A stretch of 64,000 bases of DNA from Clostridia bacterium (GTDB lineage: Bacteria > Bacillota > Clostridia > Oscillospirales > Acutalibacteraceae): assembly GCA_017454485.1 (NCBI GenBank), contig JAFTCX010000069.1:1-64000 (forward strand), read 5' to 3'. The notes below the pieces were generated by a model. It was not told where the DNA came from, did no database searches, and saw nothing but the letters and a program-made list of their open reading frames with translations. A program made the position numbers and the translations under genes. Of this stretch, positions 21,330-30,900 are shown in pieces; position 1 is the stretch's first letter; every line of letters begins with the position of its first letter.

Positions 21330-21383
21330 CTAGCGACTACCGACTATCGACTAACAGCTGACAGCTAACAGCTAACAGCTGGT
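21327..21383 (-). repeat. Heptad tract, right end of the LRR/XRE module 2 bracket
   Basis: On the plus strand units read GACTAGC, GACTACC, GACTATC, GACTAAC, AGCTGAC, AGCTAAC, AGCTAAC. The reverse complement is AGCTGTT followed by AGTCGNT units. The tract begins in the stop codon of the XRE gene and is inverted relative to 19950-19988. Confidence 0.85.
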
Positions 21384-21399
21384 GTACCAGTGCCAACAA

Positions 21400-21426
21400 A
21401 AAAACGCCCCAAATCGGGGCGTTTTT
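21400..21426 (-). terminator. Terminator of the scaffold-GGGtGRT operon
   Basis: AAAACGCCCC and GGGGCGTTTT pair around AAATC, with T/A runs on both sides, so it can act in both directions. Confidence 0.88.
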
Positions 21427-21440
21427 CAATGCGGTTGATT

Positions 21441-22439
21441 TTATTTGCAGGCTTCTTCCACTGCAACAGCGCAGGCGACGGTTGCGCCGACCATCGGGTT
21501 GTTGCCCATGCCGATCAGGCCCATCATTTCCACGTGCGCGGGCACGGAGGAGGAACCGGCGAACTGCGCGTCGGAATGCATACGGCCCATGGTGTCGGTC
21601 ATACCGTAGGAAGCAGGACCGGCCGCCATGTTGTCCGGATGCAGGGTGCGGCCTGTGCCGCCGCCGGACGCAACGGAGAAGTATTTCACATCGTTTTCCG
21701 TGCACCATTTCTTATAGGTGCCGGCAACGGGGTGCTGGAAGCGGGTCGGGTTGGTGGAGTTGCCAGTGATGGAAACGCCGACGTTTTCCAGCTTCATGAT
21801 CGCAACGCCTTCGGGGACGTTGTCGGCGCCGTAGCAGCGAACCTTGGCGCGCGGACCGTCGGAATAGGCGGTTTCGTCAACAACGGTCACGGTCTCGGAG
21901 TAGGGGTCGAATTCCGTTTTCACATAAGTGAAGCCGTTGATGCGGGAAATGATCATGGCGGCGTCCTTGCCAAGACCGTTGAGGATCACGCGCAGCGGCT
22001 GCACGCGCACCTTGTTGGCGTTCAGCGCAATTTTGATTGCGCCCTCTGCGGCGGCAAAGCTCTCATGGCCGGCGAGGAAGCAGAAGCATTCCGTCTCTTC
22101 GGAAAGCAGCATTTTGCCGAGGTTGCCGTGGCCGAGACCGACCTTGCGGTTTTCCGCAACGGAACCGGGGATGCAGAAGGACTGGAGGCCTTCGCCGATG
22201 GCGGCGGCAGCGTCCGCAGCCTTGGTGCAGCCCTTCTTGAGCGCGATCGCGCAGCCGACGGTGTATGCCCAAACGGCGTTTTCAAAGCAGATCGGCTGGG
22301 TTTCGCGGACGATCTTGTCCACGTCGATGCCCTTTGCAAGGGTCAGATCTTTGCATTCTTCAATGGAAGAGATGCCGTATTCCTTCAGAACGGCGAGGAT
22401 TTTGTCCACGCGTCTTTCATAGTTTTCAAACAGAGCCAT
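21441..22439 (-). CDS. GGGtGRT family protein
   Basis: The 332-residue product matches the GGGtGRT family, named for the motif seen here as SGGGTGRTLHPDN. Members are conserved in anaerobes and usually sit beside an Fe-S scaffold-like gene, as here. The biochemical function is not established. Other features are an LGHGNLGKMLLSEET segment and several cysteines (ECFCF, VACAVA), with no signal peptide, so it is probably cytoplasmic. ATG 22439 is chosen because AGGAGG lies 9 bases upstream; a GTG at 22445 would be only 3 bases from it. It is second in a two-gene operon ending at a strong terminator. Confidence 0.88.
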   Translation of the reverse strand: MALFENYERRVDKILAVLKEYGISSIEECKDLTLAKGIDVDKIVRETQPICFENAVWAYTVGCAIALKKGCTKAADAAAAIGEGLQSFCIPGSVAENRKVGLGHGNLGKMLLSEETECFCFLAGHESFAAAEGAIKIALNANKVRVQPLRVILNGLGKDAAMIISRINGFTYVKTEFDPYSETVTVVDETAYSDGPRAKVRCYGADNVPEGVAIMKLENVGVSITGNSTNPTRFQHPVAGTYKKWCTENDVKYFSVASGGGTGRTLHPDNMAAGPASYGMTDTMGRMHSDAQFAGSSSVPAHVEMMGLIGMGNNPMVGATVACAVAVEEACK

Positions 22440-22453
22440 TTCCACTTACCTCC

Positions 22454-23146
22454 TTATTCCTGACGGGGATCGATATACTTCACAGCGTCGGCGAATCTGC
22501 CGTAAGTGCCTTTTGCCTTTTCATACGCGGTGTTTGCGTCGTCGCCCTTCTTCATGAAGTCGGTCATTTTGCCGAGCGAGACGAATTCGTAGCCGATCAC
22601 CTGATCGTCGGCGTCAAGCGCCATGCGGGTGACATAGCCTTCCGCCATTTCCAGATAGCGGGTGCCTTTGAGCTTTGTGCCGTACATCGTACCCACCTGG
22701 GAACGAAGGCCTTTGCCGAGGTCTTCCAGACCTGCGCCGACCGTCAGACCGTCGTCGGAGAACGCGGACTGGGAACGGCCGTAAACGATCTGCAGGAACA
22801 GCTCGCGCATTGCGGTGTTGATCGCGTCGCACACAAGGTCGGTGTTCAGCGCTTCGAGAATCGTTTTGCCGGGCAGAATCTCACTGGCCATTGCGGCGGA
22901 ATGGGTCATGCCGGAGCAGCCGATCGTTTCCACAAGCGCCTCTTCGATGATTCCGTTTTTAATGTTCAGTGAAAGCTTGCAGGCGCCCTGCTGCGGCGCA
23001 CACCAGCCGATACCGTGGGTGAAACCGGAAATATCCTTGATTTCATACGCCTTGACCCACTTGCCCTCTTCGGGAATGGGCGCCGGTCCGTGGTGCGGTC
23101 CTTTTGCGACCGTGCACATTCTTTCAACTTCATGCGAATAATTCAT
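22454..23146 (-). CDS. Iron-sulfur cluster scaffold-like protein (NifU/IscU-type N-terminal fold)
   Basis: The 230-residue product resembles the IscU/NifU-like scaffold proteins paired with GGGtGRT genes. Conserved elements include the WCAPQQGACKLSL segment, the cluster-ligand-like ETIGCSGMTHSAAMASE motif and the alternating pattern around it. It is longer than IscU (about 130 residues), with an extra C-terminal region (about residues 140-230). The gene precedes the GGGtGRT gene by 14 bases and has its own promoter at 23217-23245. A role in maturing a specific Fe-S protein is inferred from the family name only. Confidence 0.85.
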   Translation of the reverse strand: MNYSHEVERMCTVAKGPHHGPAPIPEEGKWVKAYEIKDISGFTHGIGWCAPQQGACKLSLNIKNGIIEEALVETIGCSGMTHSAAMASEILPGKTILEALNTDLVCDAINTAMRELFLQIVYGRSQSAFSDDGLTVGAGLEDLGKGLRSQVGTMYGTKLKGTRYLEMAEGYVTRMALDADDQVIGYEFVSLGKMTDFMKKGDDANTAYEKAKGTYGRFADAVKYIDPRQE

Positions 23147-23216
23147 GTTGCTTTTTCTCCTTTCGGATCGTTATTCATTGGTTCGGGCGGAGAATCGCCG
23201 CGCAATACCTTTTTTA

Positions 23217-23245
23217 ATCATATCAAATATCCGCCGCCGTTGCAA
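23217..23245 (-). promoter_or_regulatory. Promoter of the scaffold-GGGtGRT operon
   Basis: On the minus strand TTGCAA (23245-23240), 17 bases and TATGAT (23222-23217). Confidence 0.7.
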
Positions 23246-23315
23246 GGGTTTCGGCCAAAAAAAGCGAAGATTTTTACGGATTTTTATCGGATTGGACGAA
23301 CGGGCGAAAAAAGTA

Positions 23316-23344
23316 TTGCAATTGTGGGAAAGTTTTGGTATAAT
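23316..23344 (+). promoter_or_regulatory. Promoter of the small secreted protein-LRR operon
   Basis: TTGCAA (23316-23321), 17 bases and TATAAT (23339-23344), about 30 bases before the start codon. Confidence 0.78.
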
Positions 23345-23377
23345 AATTTGGTAAAATCTTAGAAAGAAGGAATTTTC

Positions 23378-23674
23378 ATGAAAAAATTACTCGCCGTCCT
23401 GCTGTGCGCGCTGGTGCTGATGTCGTCTTTGAGCGTGCTCTGCTTTGCGGAGTACCCTGTGGAGGGGCGCGATGAGCCGAGCGTGGAGACCGCTGTGGAA
23501 AACACCATCGGCAAAGTCATCCCCACCGGCAAGGACGTATCGGACAATTATTTCAAGGGGCTCAACACCATCAAGGACTATATGGAGCGGCTGCGCGATT
23601 TCTTTAAAGATATGCTCACCCGCGTGAAGGAATCCGTTTCTTCCATTGAATGGGTCCCCGGCTGGATGCGATAA
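23378..23674 (+). CDS. Small secreted protein of unknown function
   Basis: The 98-residue product has a clear signal peptide (MKKLLAVLLCALVLMSSLSV, cleavage expected near CFA-EYP) and a mature part of about 75 residues. That part is predicted to be helical and amphipathic in its second half (MERLRDFFKDMLTRVKESV). I recognise no domain. The FF-K-D-M-L motif is reminiscent of the aromatic/basic tails on nearby LRR proteins. It has its own promoter and AGAAGGA, and the LRR gene follows 38 bases later on the same strand, so they are probably coexpressed. Confidence 0.78.
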   Translation: MKKLLAVLLCALVLMSSLSVLCFAEYPVEGRDEPSVETAVENTIGKVIPTGKDVSDNYFKGLNTIKDYMERLRDFFKDMLTRVKESVSSIEWVPGWMR

Positions 23675-23712
23675 CACACCGCAAAAAAAAAACCGGAAAG
23701 GAAGATTTTTCT

Positions 23713-24843
23713 ATGAAACGTACCACAAAGCTCCTTGCGCTGCTGCTTGCGGCCTTGCTTTTGGCAAGCACCTTCTCTGCTGCATACGCTGTTGAAATTG
23801 CCGGCTATGTCGTTTCCGACTACGGCGATTGCGGCAACGGCGTCAAATGGTATTTCGGCAAAGCGAAAAACGATCCCAACGCGAAAGAGGATACGATGGT
23901 GATCGAAGGCAAAGGCGCTATGGCCGATTATTCCCAGGTCAAGGCTCCGCAATGGGTCAAGCTGAAAGAAAAGATCGCACACGTTGTTGTGCGCGACGGC
24001 GTGACCTCCGTCGGCGCTTATGCGTTTGCGGACTGTCCGCTTCTGCGTGATGTCACGCTGGCCGATACGGTCCGTGTGATCGGTGACGGTGCGTTTCAGA
24101 ACTGTGAGAATCTTGAAAAAGCAAAATTACCGAAAACCATGACAACCATTGGGAAGCACGCTTTTCATGACTGCTATAATCTGCAGGATATCAATATCCC
24201 GGAAAAACTGACGAGCATCGGTGAATACGCTTTCTTTCAGTGCATTTCGCTCAAAAGCGCGATCACCATTCCGGGCACTGTAAATACAATTCCCGCATTT
24301 GTATTTTTTAAGTGCTTCTCCATTCCGACGCTGGAAATCAAGGAAGGCGTTCGCTCCATTGAGATCGGCGCGTTCACGCAGTGCAGCAGCCTGAAAAGCA
24401 TTTCGCTGCCGTCTTCTCTGCGCTTTTTGGGATTGAGTGCGTTTTCAGACTGCACGAGCCTCACAGAAGTGACCATTCCCAACGGAGTCACATCGATTCC
24501 GACAAACGCATTTGCAGGCTGCAGCAGTCTCAAGAATCTGACGCTTTATAAGAGCGTGACCTTCATTGACGACGGCGCGTTCAGCGACTGCCCGATCAGC
24601 AAGGTGACGTTCTATGGCACAAGCGAAGAATGGGAGCGCGTTTGGGTTGGCGAGCACAACGACGGTTTGGAAAAAGCACAGTATTCGTTTGTCAGCCTTT
24701 CGGAACCGAAACCGGCGGAAAACAAAACATGCGATTACTGCGGAGAGGTGCACGACGACAGCTTTATGGGTAAGCTGACCGCGTTCTTCCACAAGATTCT
24801 GCTGTTCTTCAAAAAGGTGCTGAGCTTCCTCGGCGTGAAATGA
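23713..24843 (+). CDS. Secreted BspA-type leucine-rich-repeat protein with Cys-pair tail
   Basis: The 376-residue product has a signal peptide (TTKLLALLLAALLLASTFSA) and a head domain (YGDCGNGVKWYFG...). About nine LRR_5 repeats follow (about residues 90-320; e.g. SIGEYAFFQCISL, SIPTNAFAGCSSL), with a TFYGTSEEWERV cap. A C-terminal CDYCGEVHDD motif leads into an aromatic/basic tail FFHKILLFFKKVLSFLGVK. ATG 23713 is preferred since GGAAAGGAAG precedes it; the frame upstream overlaps the previous gene. No LPXTG motif is present. Surface location and a binding role are inferred from BspA-family knowledge. Confidence 0.87.
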   Translation: MKRTTKLLALLLAALLLASTFSAAYAVEIAGYVVSDYGDCGNGVKWYFGKAKNDPNAKEDTMVIEGKGAMADYSQVKAPQWVKLKEKIAHVVVRDGVTSVGAYAFADCPLLRDVTLADTVRVIGDGAFQNCENLEKAKLPKTMTTIGKHAFHDCYNLQDINIPEKLTSIGEYAFFQCISLKSAITIPGTVNTIPAFVFFKCFSIPTLEIKEGVRSIEIGAFTQCSSLKSISLPSSLRFLGLSAFSDCTSLTEVTIPNGVTSIPTNAFAGCSSLKNLTLYKSVTFIDDGAFSDCPISKVTFYGTSEEWERVWVGEHNDGLEKAQYSFVSLSEPKPAENKTCDYCGEVHDDSFMGKLTAFFHKILLFFKKVLSFLGVK

Positions 24844-24879
24844 GCAAGCAAAACCGCAGCAACATTTTGAGATGATCGA

Positions 24880-24933
24880 CCGGCACCCCGTCGCAGCCTT
24901 GTGGGGACGACGGCGTGCCGGCTGTGATTTTTG
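24880..24933 (+). terminator. Terminator after the LRR gene
   Basis: CCGGCACCCCGTCG and CGACGGCGTGCCGG form a 14-base stem with one mismatch, followed by a T-run. Confidence 0.82.
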
Positions 24934-24945
24934 CAAAACAAGCAC

Positions 24946-25020
24946 GCCTCCATAGTTTAATGGATAGAATAAACCCCTCCTAAGGGTTAGATGTGGGTTC
25001 GATTCCCGCTGGGGGTGCCA
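24946..25020 (+). tRNA. tRNA-Arg (anticodon CCU)
   Basis: 75 bases including encoded CCA. The acceptor stem GCCTCCA pairs with TGGGGGT with two G-U pairs. The D-arm contains GTTTAATGGATAGAAT. The anticodon stem AACCC/GGGTT encloses the loop CTCCTAA, so the anticodon is CCU, reading AGG. The T-arm is GTGGG-TTCGATT-CCCGC and the discriminator base is G. A terminator follows. The last 19 bases recur exactly at 33741-33759. Confidence 0.95.
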
Positions 25021-25025
25021 CCGAT

Positions 25026-25078
25026 CAAAATGCCGATAAACCCAGATTTTATAAGGGTTTTCGGCATTTTTGTTTTCT
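25026..25078 (+). terminator. Terminator after tRNA-Arg
   Basis: AAAATGCCGATAAACCC pairs with GGGTTTTCGGCATTTT, followed by TGTTTT. The same structure recurs at 33765-33812. Confidence 0.88.
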
Positions 25079-25236
25079 AAAAACTGAGCTTTATTCTTGA
25101 ATTTTGGCTAACAAAAAACTGCATTTTGTAAACATGATTTGAAAGCCCTTCAAAAAAGTGGCAAACTAACAGAATTGGTAGTTTCCGGTTCAATCATCAC
25201 AGAGTCTGCCAAAAGGAAACAAAACATTATCTATTT

Positions 25237-25284
25237 GCGAGCATATTTGGTTGTATTTTCAACAAAGTATGCTCGCTTTTTTTT
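25237..25284 (+). terminator. Strong hairpin-terminator in the non-coding region after the tRNA
   Basis: GCGAGCATA (25237-25245) and TATGCTCGC (25268-25276) are followed by TTTTTTTT. No recognised gene lies between the tRNA and this terminator, so it may end a short non-coding transcript or a decayed gene. Confidence 0.75.
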
Positions 25285-25313
25285 GTTCAAAACTGCTAAA
25301 GATTAACTTTTTT

Positions 25314-25690
25314 TCATGAAACCAACCAAACAGACTTAATCTTTGGGGCTGTTTTGTCCTTATAAGTGAGGGGCGAAAATCCCTCAACCAAAAACTGAAT
25401 ATTGCGGGGATCCCAAAAGGAGCCACCGCAAGCGATCTTTGACAATTGAATAGTTAAACCATCGGGTACATTCCTTGTATACCGAGCACGGACAGAGGTA
25501 CGCCAAGACAACGCCGAAACTTCAGTTTCCGCTTCCGAGAACAGCGTAGAGCGAGAATCCCTGCTGCCAGATGTCGGATTGCCACCGACAATGCGAAGAC
25601 ATATACAGGGCACAATGATACTTCATCATACGTTGATGATTTTCCGGCACCTGGATTTTTCGTATTCACTTGTTTCTGACCCAAGCGGAA
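25314..25690 (-). ncRNA. Candidate structured non-coding RNA or decayed sequence (unidentified)
   Basis: The 860 bases between the tRNA terminator and the LytTR operator hold no convincing gene; the 99-codon minus-strand frame at 25314-25613 lacks a ribosome binding site and recognisable domains. Several hairpins are visible in the minus-strand sense: TGAGGG/CCCTCA near 25358-25380, GAAACT/AGTTTC at about 25516-25529 and CATCA/TGATG at about 25622-25636. Base composition is more mixed than in the AT-rich flanks. It matches no RNA family I can name (not tmRNA, RNase P, 6S or SRP). Confidence 0.3.
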
Positions 25691-25813
25691 TTCAAAACGT
25701 AAGATGCGTTTGAAGTTTTCTGTATTGCTGTTTTTTCACGACTTTTCAGGATAAAGCCCAAGCCAAAAAACTGTTTGCTTGACATTTAATAACGTTTGTT
25801 TTCTTCTTCTTCT

Positions 25814-25879
25814 TTTCGTTCCCGTTTTCTTCGATTTCGTTCCCTGAATATTGACAATTGTTTTCTTTTCAGTTAGTAT
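25814..25879 (+). promoter_or_regulatory. LytTR-type direct-repeat operator and promoter of the two-component/LRR operon
   Basis: TTTCGTTCCC occurs at 25814-25823 and 25835-25844, a 21-base period (two helical turns) as expected for LytTR/AgrA-type dimers. Six bases downstream is TTGACA (25851-25856), then 17 bases and TAGTAT (25874-25879). The same arrangement recurs at 32251-32315. Confidence 0.85.
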
Positions 25880-25939
25880 AAAGTTACATTGGTGTATTGT
25901 AAACTGTACCTTTGATTTGAAAAGAAGAGGGTTCACTCG

Positions 25940-26638
25940 ATGAGAATTGCCATTTGCGACGATGAAGAAGTATCAAGAAAGCAGCTGCACAGAAGGGTTT
26001 CCGCATATTTCTTAGACAAGAACATGGATTGTTCTGTTTCTGAGTTTTCGTCCGGAGAAGACTTTGTGCCCTTCAACAGCCGCTTCGATCTTGTGTTTAT
26101 GGACTGCAGGCTGGAAGACGGAAACGGAATCGATTTTATTGCGAAGATTCGCGAGCATAACGCGAAGCTGTTTGTTATTTTTTTCACGAACTACGCGGAG
26201 TACGCCATTGATTCGATCAAACTCGACACCTTCCGTTACCTTTTGAAGCCCGTGTCGGACGAAGATTTTTCCGAAGCGCTGGACACCTTTGTCAATCTTT
26301 ATCAGCACACGCGAAAAATTATTGTTCCGACCAAAGACCGTATGTATTATTTGGATGCGGATGAGGTGATCTATATTGAAGCAGATAAAAAGTATACGAT
26401 TATTCGCACCACAACAGGCCAATTTCGCTCTTCCAAGCCCATTTCGCAGTTCGTTCTTGAGATCAACAATTCGCATTTCTTTCAGACGCACCGTTCCTAC
26501 ATTTTGAATATGAAGTATATCTCCAGCATCGATAAGAAAACCGTCATTCTGACAAACGGTGAAAAGGTTTTATGCAGCTCGCAGAAATATGATGAGTTTC
26601 TGAAAGGTTATATGAGTTATCTCAAATATGAGCTTTGA
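25940..26638 (+). CDS. LytTR-family response regulator (AgrA-like)
   Basis: The 232-residue product has an N-terminal receiver domain (about residues 1-118) with acidic pocket D7/D8, phospho-acceptor D55 in LVFMDCR and the conserved lysine in YLLKPVS. A C-terminal LytTR DNA-binding domain follows (about 130-228), with YIEADKKYT and FFQTHRSYILNMKYI. It is followed by a cognate GHKL sensor kinase with 11 bases between, so together they form a two-component system of the peptide-sensing AgrAC/ComDE type. Its likely targets are the direct repeats in front of its own gene and at 32251-32281. Confidence 0.92.
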   Translation: MRIAICDDEEVSRKQLHRRVSAYFLDKNMDCSVSEFSSGEDFVPFNSRFDLVFMDCRLEDGNGIDFIAKIREHNAKLFVIFFTNYAEYAIDSIKLDTFRYLLKPVSDEDFSEALDTFVNLYQHTRKIIVPTKDRMYYLDADEVIYIEADKKYTIIRTTTGQFRSSKPISQFVLEINNSHFFQTHRSYILNMKYISSIDKKTVILTNGEKVLCSSQKYDEFLKGYMSYLKYEL

Positions 26639-26649
26639 GGAGGGCTTGT

Positions 26650-27975
26650 ATGCTTTTACCATGGCAATGGATCTTTTTTGTGCTGCATGATCTGGCTGCA
26701 CTGACCTGTCATACGGTCGTTCTGTCCGTCGCCCGCAGCTTTCAGGAGCGGCGCCGCGCAGTGACGGTTGGCGTTTATATTGCGGCGGCAATGCTTTCTG
26801 TCGCAAACATTGCGGTGCTGCCGCAGTTGATTGCGGCCACAGACTATGAAACGGGGACGATCGTCTACGGCGCTGTGGCGCTGCTGAATGTCATTATCTT
26901 TCCGCAGATGATTCTGCGCACGAAGGGCGTGTTTTTCAACGCGCTGATTTGCCTTTCGATCAATGTGGGCATGGAGGGGCTGTTCAGCGTTTTCAACTTT
27001 GTGCTGAAAGACATGGAGCGGTTAACCTATCTGTTTTATGAAACCGTTTTTTGCACCCTGGGCTATCTGCTCATGATTGCTTTTTTGCTGCACGTTTCAA
27101 AAAACAAGGATTTCAAAATTATCCGAAACACAGTCGATGTGATTCCCAAATGGCTCTATGTCATTATCCTCATCTGCTCGTTTTCCTCCTATTTCAGTGT
27201 GATGGGCGAGGAGCCGGAGCTTTATGATTTTGCAAGCGTTGCCGGCGTTTTGCATGTGCTTTCGGTATTCGGCATTTTGCTGTTCATCGGCTACTTTGTG
27301 ATCAAGGTGTTTTCGCTGATCGCAAAGCAGAATCAGATTCTGACAGAGATGAATGTGATCAAGCTGAATTATGAGCAGATGGTAAAAAGCGACGAAGCGC
27401 TGCGCGCCTTTCGGCACGATTATAAAAACCACATGCTGATTGTAACAAGCCTTTTGAATGCGGGCTTAACAAACGAGGCGATGGAATACCTTGAAAAAGT
27501 GAAGGTCGCCTCCGGCGCCGCGCAGCAGACGTTTTCCACCGGCAACTTTGTTGTGAACGCAATTCTGAACAATAAAAACGAGCTTGCGCAGGAGCTCGGT
27601 ATCGAACTGTCTTTTCGCGGCATTGTTCCGCAGACGGGCATTGAAAACGACGATCTTTGCACCGTGGTCGGCAACCTGATCGACAACGCCATCGAAAGTG
27701 CGCGGCGGGTTTTGGAAAACAGATATATCCGCGTCAAGGGCGCTGTGCGCAACGATTTCTTTGTCTTTTCGGTGCAGAACGCCGTTGCGGAAAAGGTGGA
27801 GATCAAAAACAACCGCATCAAAACCACCAAAGCGGATACAAGACGACACGGCATCGGGCTGAAAAACGTTGCCGCGGTCGCAAAAAAATATCATGGCGCC
27901 GCCGTGTATGCCTGCGACGATACGGAATTTACGGCCGACGTCACCTTGCATTTGAAGGAGGAGGAACCCCAATGA
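26650..27975 (+). CDS. GHKL-family sensor histidine kinase (AgrC-like)
   Basis: The 441-residue product has six or seven hydrophobic segments in the first ~215 residues (polytopic sensor), a coiled linker, the phospho-acceptor histidine H256 in FRHDYKNHM, the N-box NLIDNAIESA and the G-box RHGIGLKNV. These are the hallmarks of AgrC/ComD-like kinases that sense peptides. No AgrD/AgrB-type peptide or processing gene is visible next to it. ATG 26650 is preferred because GAGGAGGG lies 5 bases upstream. The LRR gene overlaps its stop (ATGA), so kinase, regulator and LRR protein are one operon. Confidence 0.9.
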   Translation: MLLPWQWIFFVLHDLAALTCHTVVLSVARSFQERRRAVTVGVYIAAAMLSVANIAVLPQLIAATDYETGTIVYGAVALLNVIIFPQMILRTKGVFFNALICLSINVGMEGLFSVFNFVLKDMERLTYLFYETVFCTLGYLLMIAFLLHVSKNKDFKIIRNTVDVIPKWLYVIILICSFSSYFSVMGEEPELYDFASVAGVLHVLSVFGILLFIGYFVIKVFSLIAKQNQILTEMNVIKLNYEQMVKSDEALRAFRHDYKNHMLIVTSLLNAGLTNEAMEYLEKVKVASGAAQQTFSTGNFVVNAILNNKNELAQELGIELSFRGIVPQTGIENDDLCTVVGNLIDNAIESARRVLENRYIRVKGAVRNDFFVFSVQNAVAEKVEIKNNRIKTTKADTRRHGIGLKNVAAVAKKYHGAAVYACDDTEFTADVTLHLKEEEPQ

Positions 27976-30900
27976 AAAAAACCATCGCCATCCTGCTTGC
28001 ACTGCTGTTCCTTTTGCAGACCGCGTTGATCCCTGCGGCTGCCGAAGGCGAAACAGCGTCCGACGTGCCGGTGCTTGCAACCACCGACGAGGTTGCAGCT
28101 TTCATTCGGAAAGGACTGGTTGCACGCAAAACCGCTATCCGCTTCAAAGCCGACAAAACTGTTGCAGCAGGCGCAACACTTGCCAGGGTTTGTGCCAACA
28201 CGGGCAACGGCGCCGAGGGCGACTATCTGCGCCTTGCGCTCAACTATGTTCTGCCGAAGGCGGAGCAGGGCGCGGACGACGTTTATACACTGCGCCCGAC
28301 ATATTACACGACCGCTGCGCAGGAAGCTGTCGTGGATGCATATGTGAAATCGGTGGTTGCGGGCTGCACGGCGCAGGACGACACGGAAAAGGCGCGGTAT
28401 CTCTATGACTATCTGTGCGAGCACGTGACGTTTGATCTTGAAAACCTTTATAATGACGAAGACCTGCTGAAATACACCGCCTATGGTGCGGTGGTGAACG
28501 GACGTGCCGTCTGTCAGGGCTTTGCCACGCTGTATTACAAGCTGGCGCTGGCAGCCGGTTTGCATTGCCGCATCGTGACCGGTCAACGGGGCGACGTTGC
28601 CCACGCTTGGAACATCATTGAGATTGGTGAACAGTGGTATCATGTAGACGCGTCCTCCGGTGCGCAGCTTTTAGATAATTCCGCGTATTTTATGAAGCGA
28701 CTGTTTGACGGCTACACCATCCGCTATGGTGAAAAGACTGCCCCGGAAATTCAAGGATATTTGTTTGAAATAGCGAACGAGGGGGAAAGCATCCGCACCG
28801 GAACGTTAAACAACGAGTTGAACTACGGCAGCAATGACAGCATCGTTTGGCAGCTGAACACAAAAACAGGAGCGCTGATCATCAGTGGAACAGGCGCCAT
28901 GCCGTCAATTCTGTTTCAGAACGGCACGCCGTTTTGGAATAACACAAGCATTAAATCTGCAGTGATTTCCGAGGGCATCACAAACATTGCCGATTATTTG
29001 TTCAATGGCTGCTCAAATCTGGCGGAGATCTCCATTCCGTCCACTGTTACCTCCATTGGGAGCACATCCTTTGCAATGTGCCCAATTGAATCTATTTATC
29101 TTAATCCAGACAACCCGGCTTACAGCCTGCGCGGTGAGTGCTTGATTCACATTGCCAGCAAAACGTTGCTGATGGGCACAAGCAACAGTGTCATTCCGAA
29201 TGACGGCAGCGTGGAGAACATCACTACTTTTGCATTTTATGGATGTTCTGCGCTAAAAACTATCGCTTTGCCGGACAGTCTAAAATCAATCACGGAGGCG
29301 GCCTTTTGCGATTGTACGGGATTAACTGAAATTCAATTCCCTTCTAATTTGACAACTATTGGCGGTTCAGCATTTAATGGCTGCACAGGATTAACCGAAA
29401 TTCAATTCCCTTCCGGATTAACTACTATTGGCAATGCAGCATTCAAGGGTTGTACGGGATTGGCTGAGCTTCGTATTCCATCCGGCATAACCAGAATCAA
29501 CGCAGGTTCTTTTGAAGACTGCACAGGGCTCAAAACCGTCTCATTTGCTGATTGGAAAGGTCAGGACCTCGACATTAGTGATCGTGCTTTTTACGGCTGC
29601 ACAGGTTTAACAAAAGTCAATCTGCCGCAAGGTGTAAAAAGTATCAATAATTATTCCTTCGCATATTGTACGAATTTAACAGAACTATCGTTGCCAAAAA
29701 CAGTAAACAAAATAGAAAGTAACGCATTTGATCACTGCGGAAAGCTTAGAACCATCACTGTGGATTCGGAAAACCCCAGGTTTCTATCCCGCAACAATTG
29801 CTTAATTAATACTGAAACTAAAGAGTTGATTGCTGCTTGCTATAACAGTGTAATCCCGGATGACGGTAGCGTAATCAAAATTGGACTGGGCGCCTTCTCC
29901 GGTTGTGAAGAGTTAACAAGCATTATATTTCCCGAAAGCATTAAACAAATATGTGGATTTAACGACTGTATCGGTTTAACAGAAGTCACTATTCCTGGAA
30001 ATGTAAACAGGCTATTATGGGCCTTTCAGGGGTGCACGGGGCTGACAAAACTCAATATCTTGCCAGGTGAACCGCTGTCAATTGATGATTCCTTTAATGA
30101 TTGCACTGCATTGGAGACATTATCCTTTCCAGACAGAGAAACAAGCATTAGGGGCTTTTCGGGTTGCACAAATTTAACTGAAGTTATTATTCCAAGTAGT
30201 GTGACATCTATTATGAAAGCTTTTCATAATTGCACTAACCTTGCGAATGTCAACTTGTCTGAAGGACTAGTAAAATTAAGTGGCTTTTCAAATTGCACAA
30301 AACTGACGAGCATTTCTATCCCGAAAACAGAGAAAGAGATTGGGTATTACTCAGTAAATGACAAGACAGCTTTTGATGGATGCAGCGGACTGACATCTGT
30401 TGAGTTCCCGGATGAAGTTAAACAGATTTACGGGTTTTCAAACTGCCAAGGCATTACATCTATCACCATTCCGAAAGATGCTACCGATTTTTATGCCTTT
30501 AAAGATTGTTACAACCTAAAGACTGTAACAATACTTTCACGGTCTTTCCGTTACGCAATCTATGACACATTAAGATCAGCACCCTGCACTATCTATGGCT
30601 TTGCTAATTCTTCAGCAGAAACACTTGCCAAAGAAAAGAACCGTCCCTTTATCCCCCTTTGCTCTCAAACCAACGCTCCCCATAACACACAGCCGGTCGA
30701 TGTCACAGAACCCGACTGTCTGAACCCCGGCTACACCGCCGGAACGGTCTGTGTGGACTGCGGCGAGTGGGTGTCCGGTCATGAACAAACTGCCGAACCG
30801 CTCGGCCACGCGCTCGGCGAACCCGCGCCCGAAAACGTGGTTGCCGCGACCTGCACGACCGAAGGTTCCTATGACAGCGTGACCTACTGTACGCGCTGCG

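Noticed and set aside
25314..25613. 99-codon minus-strand protein gene
   Set aside because: No ribosome binding site, no domain and atypical composition; treated as possible structured RNA or decay.
28418..28427. Further parS-like CACGTG motif in the transglutaminase-LRR gene
   Set aside because: Only the central six bases match; the outer arms of parS are absent.
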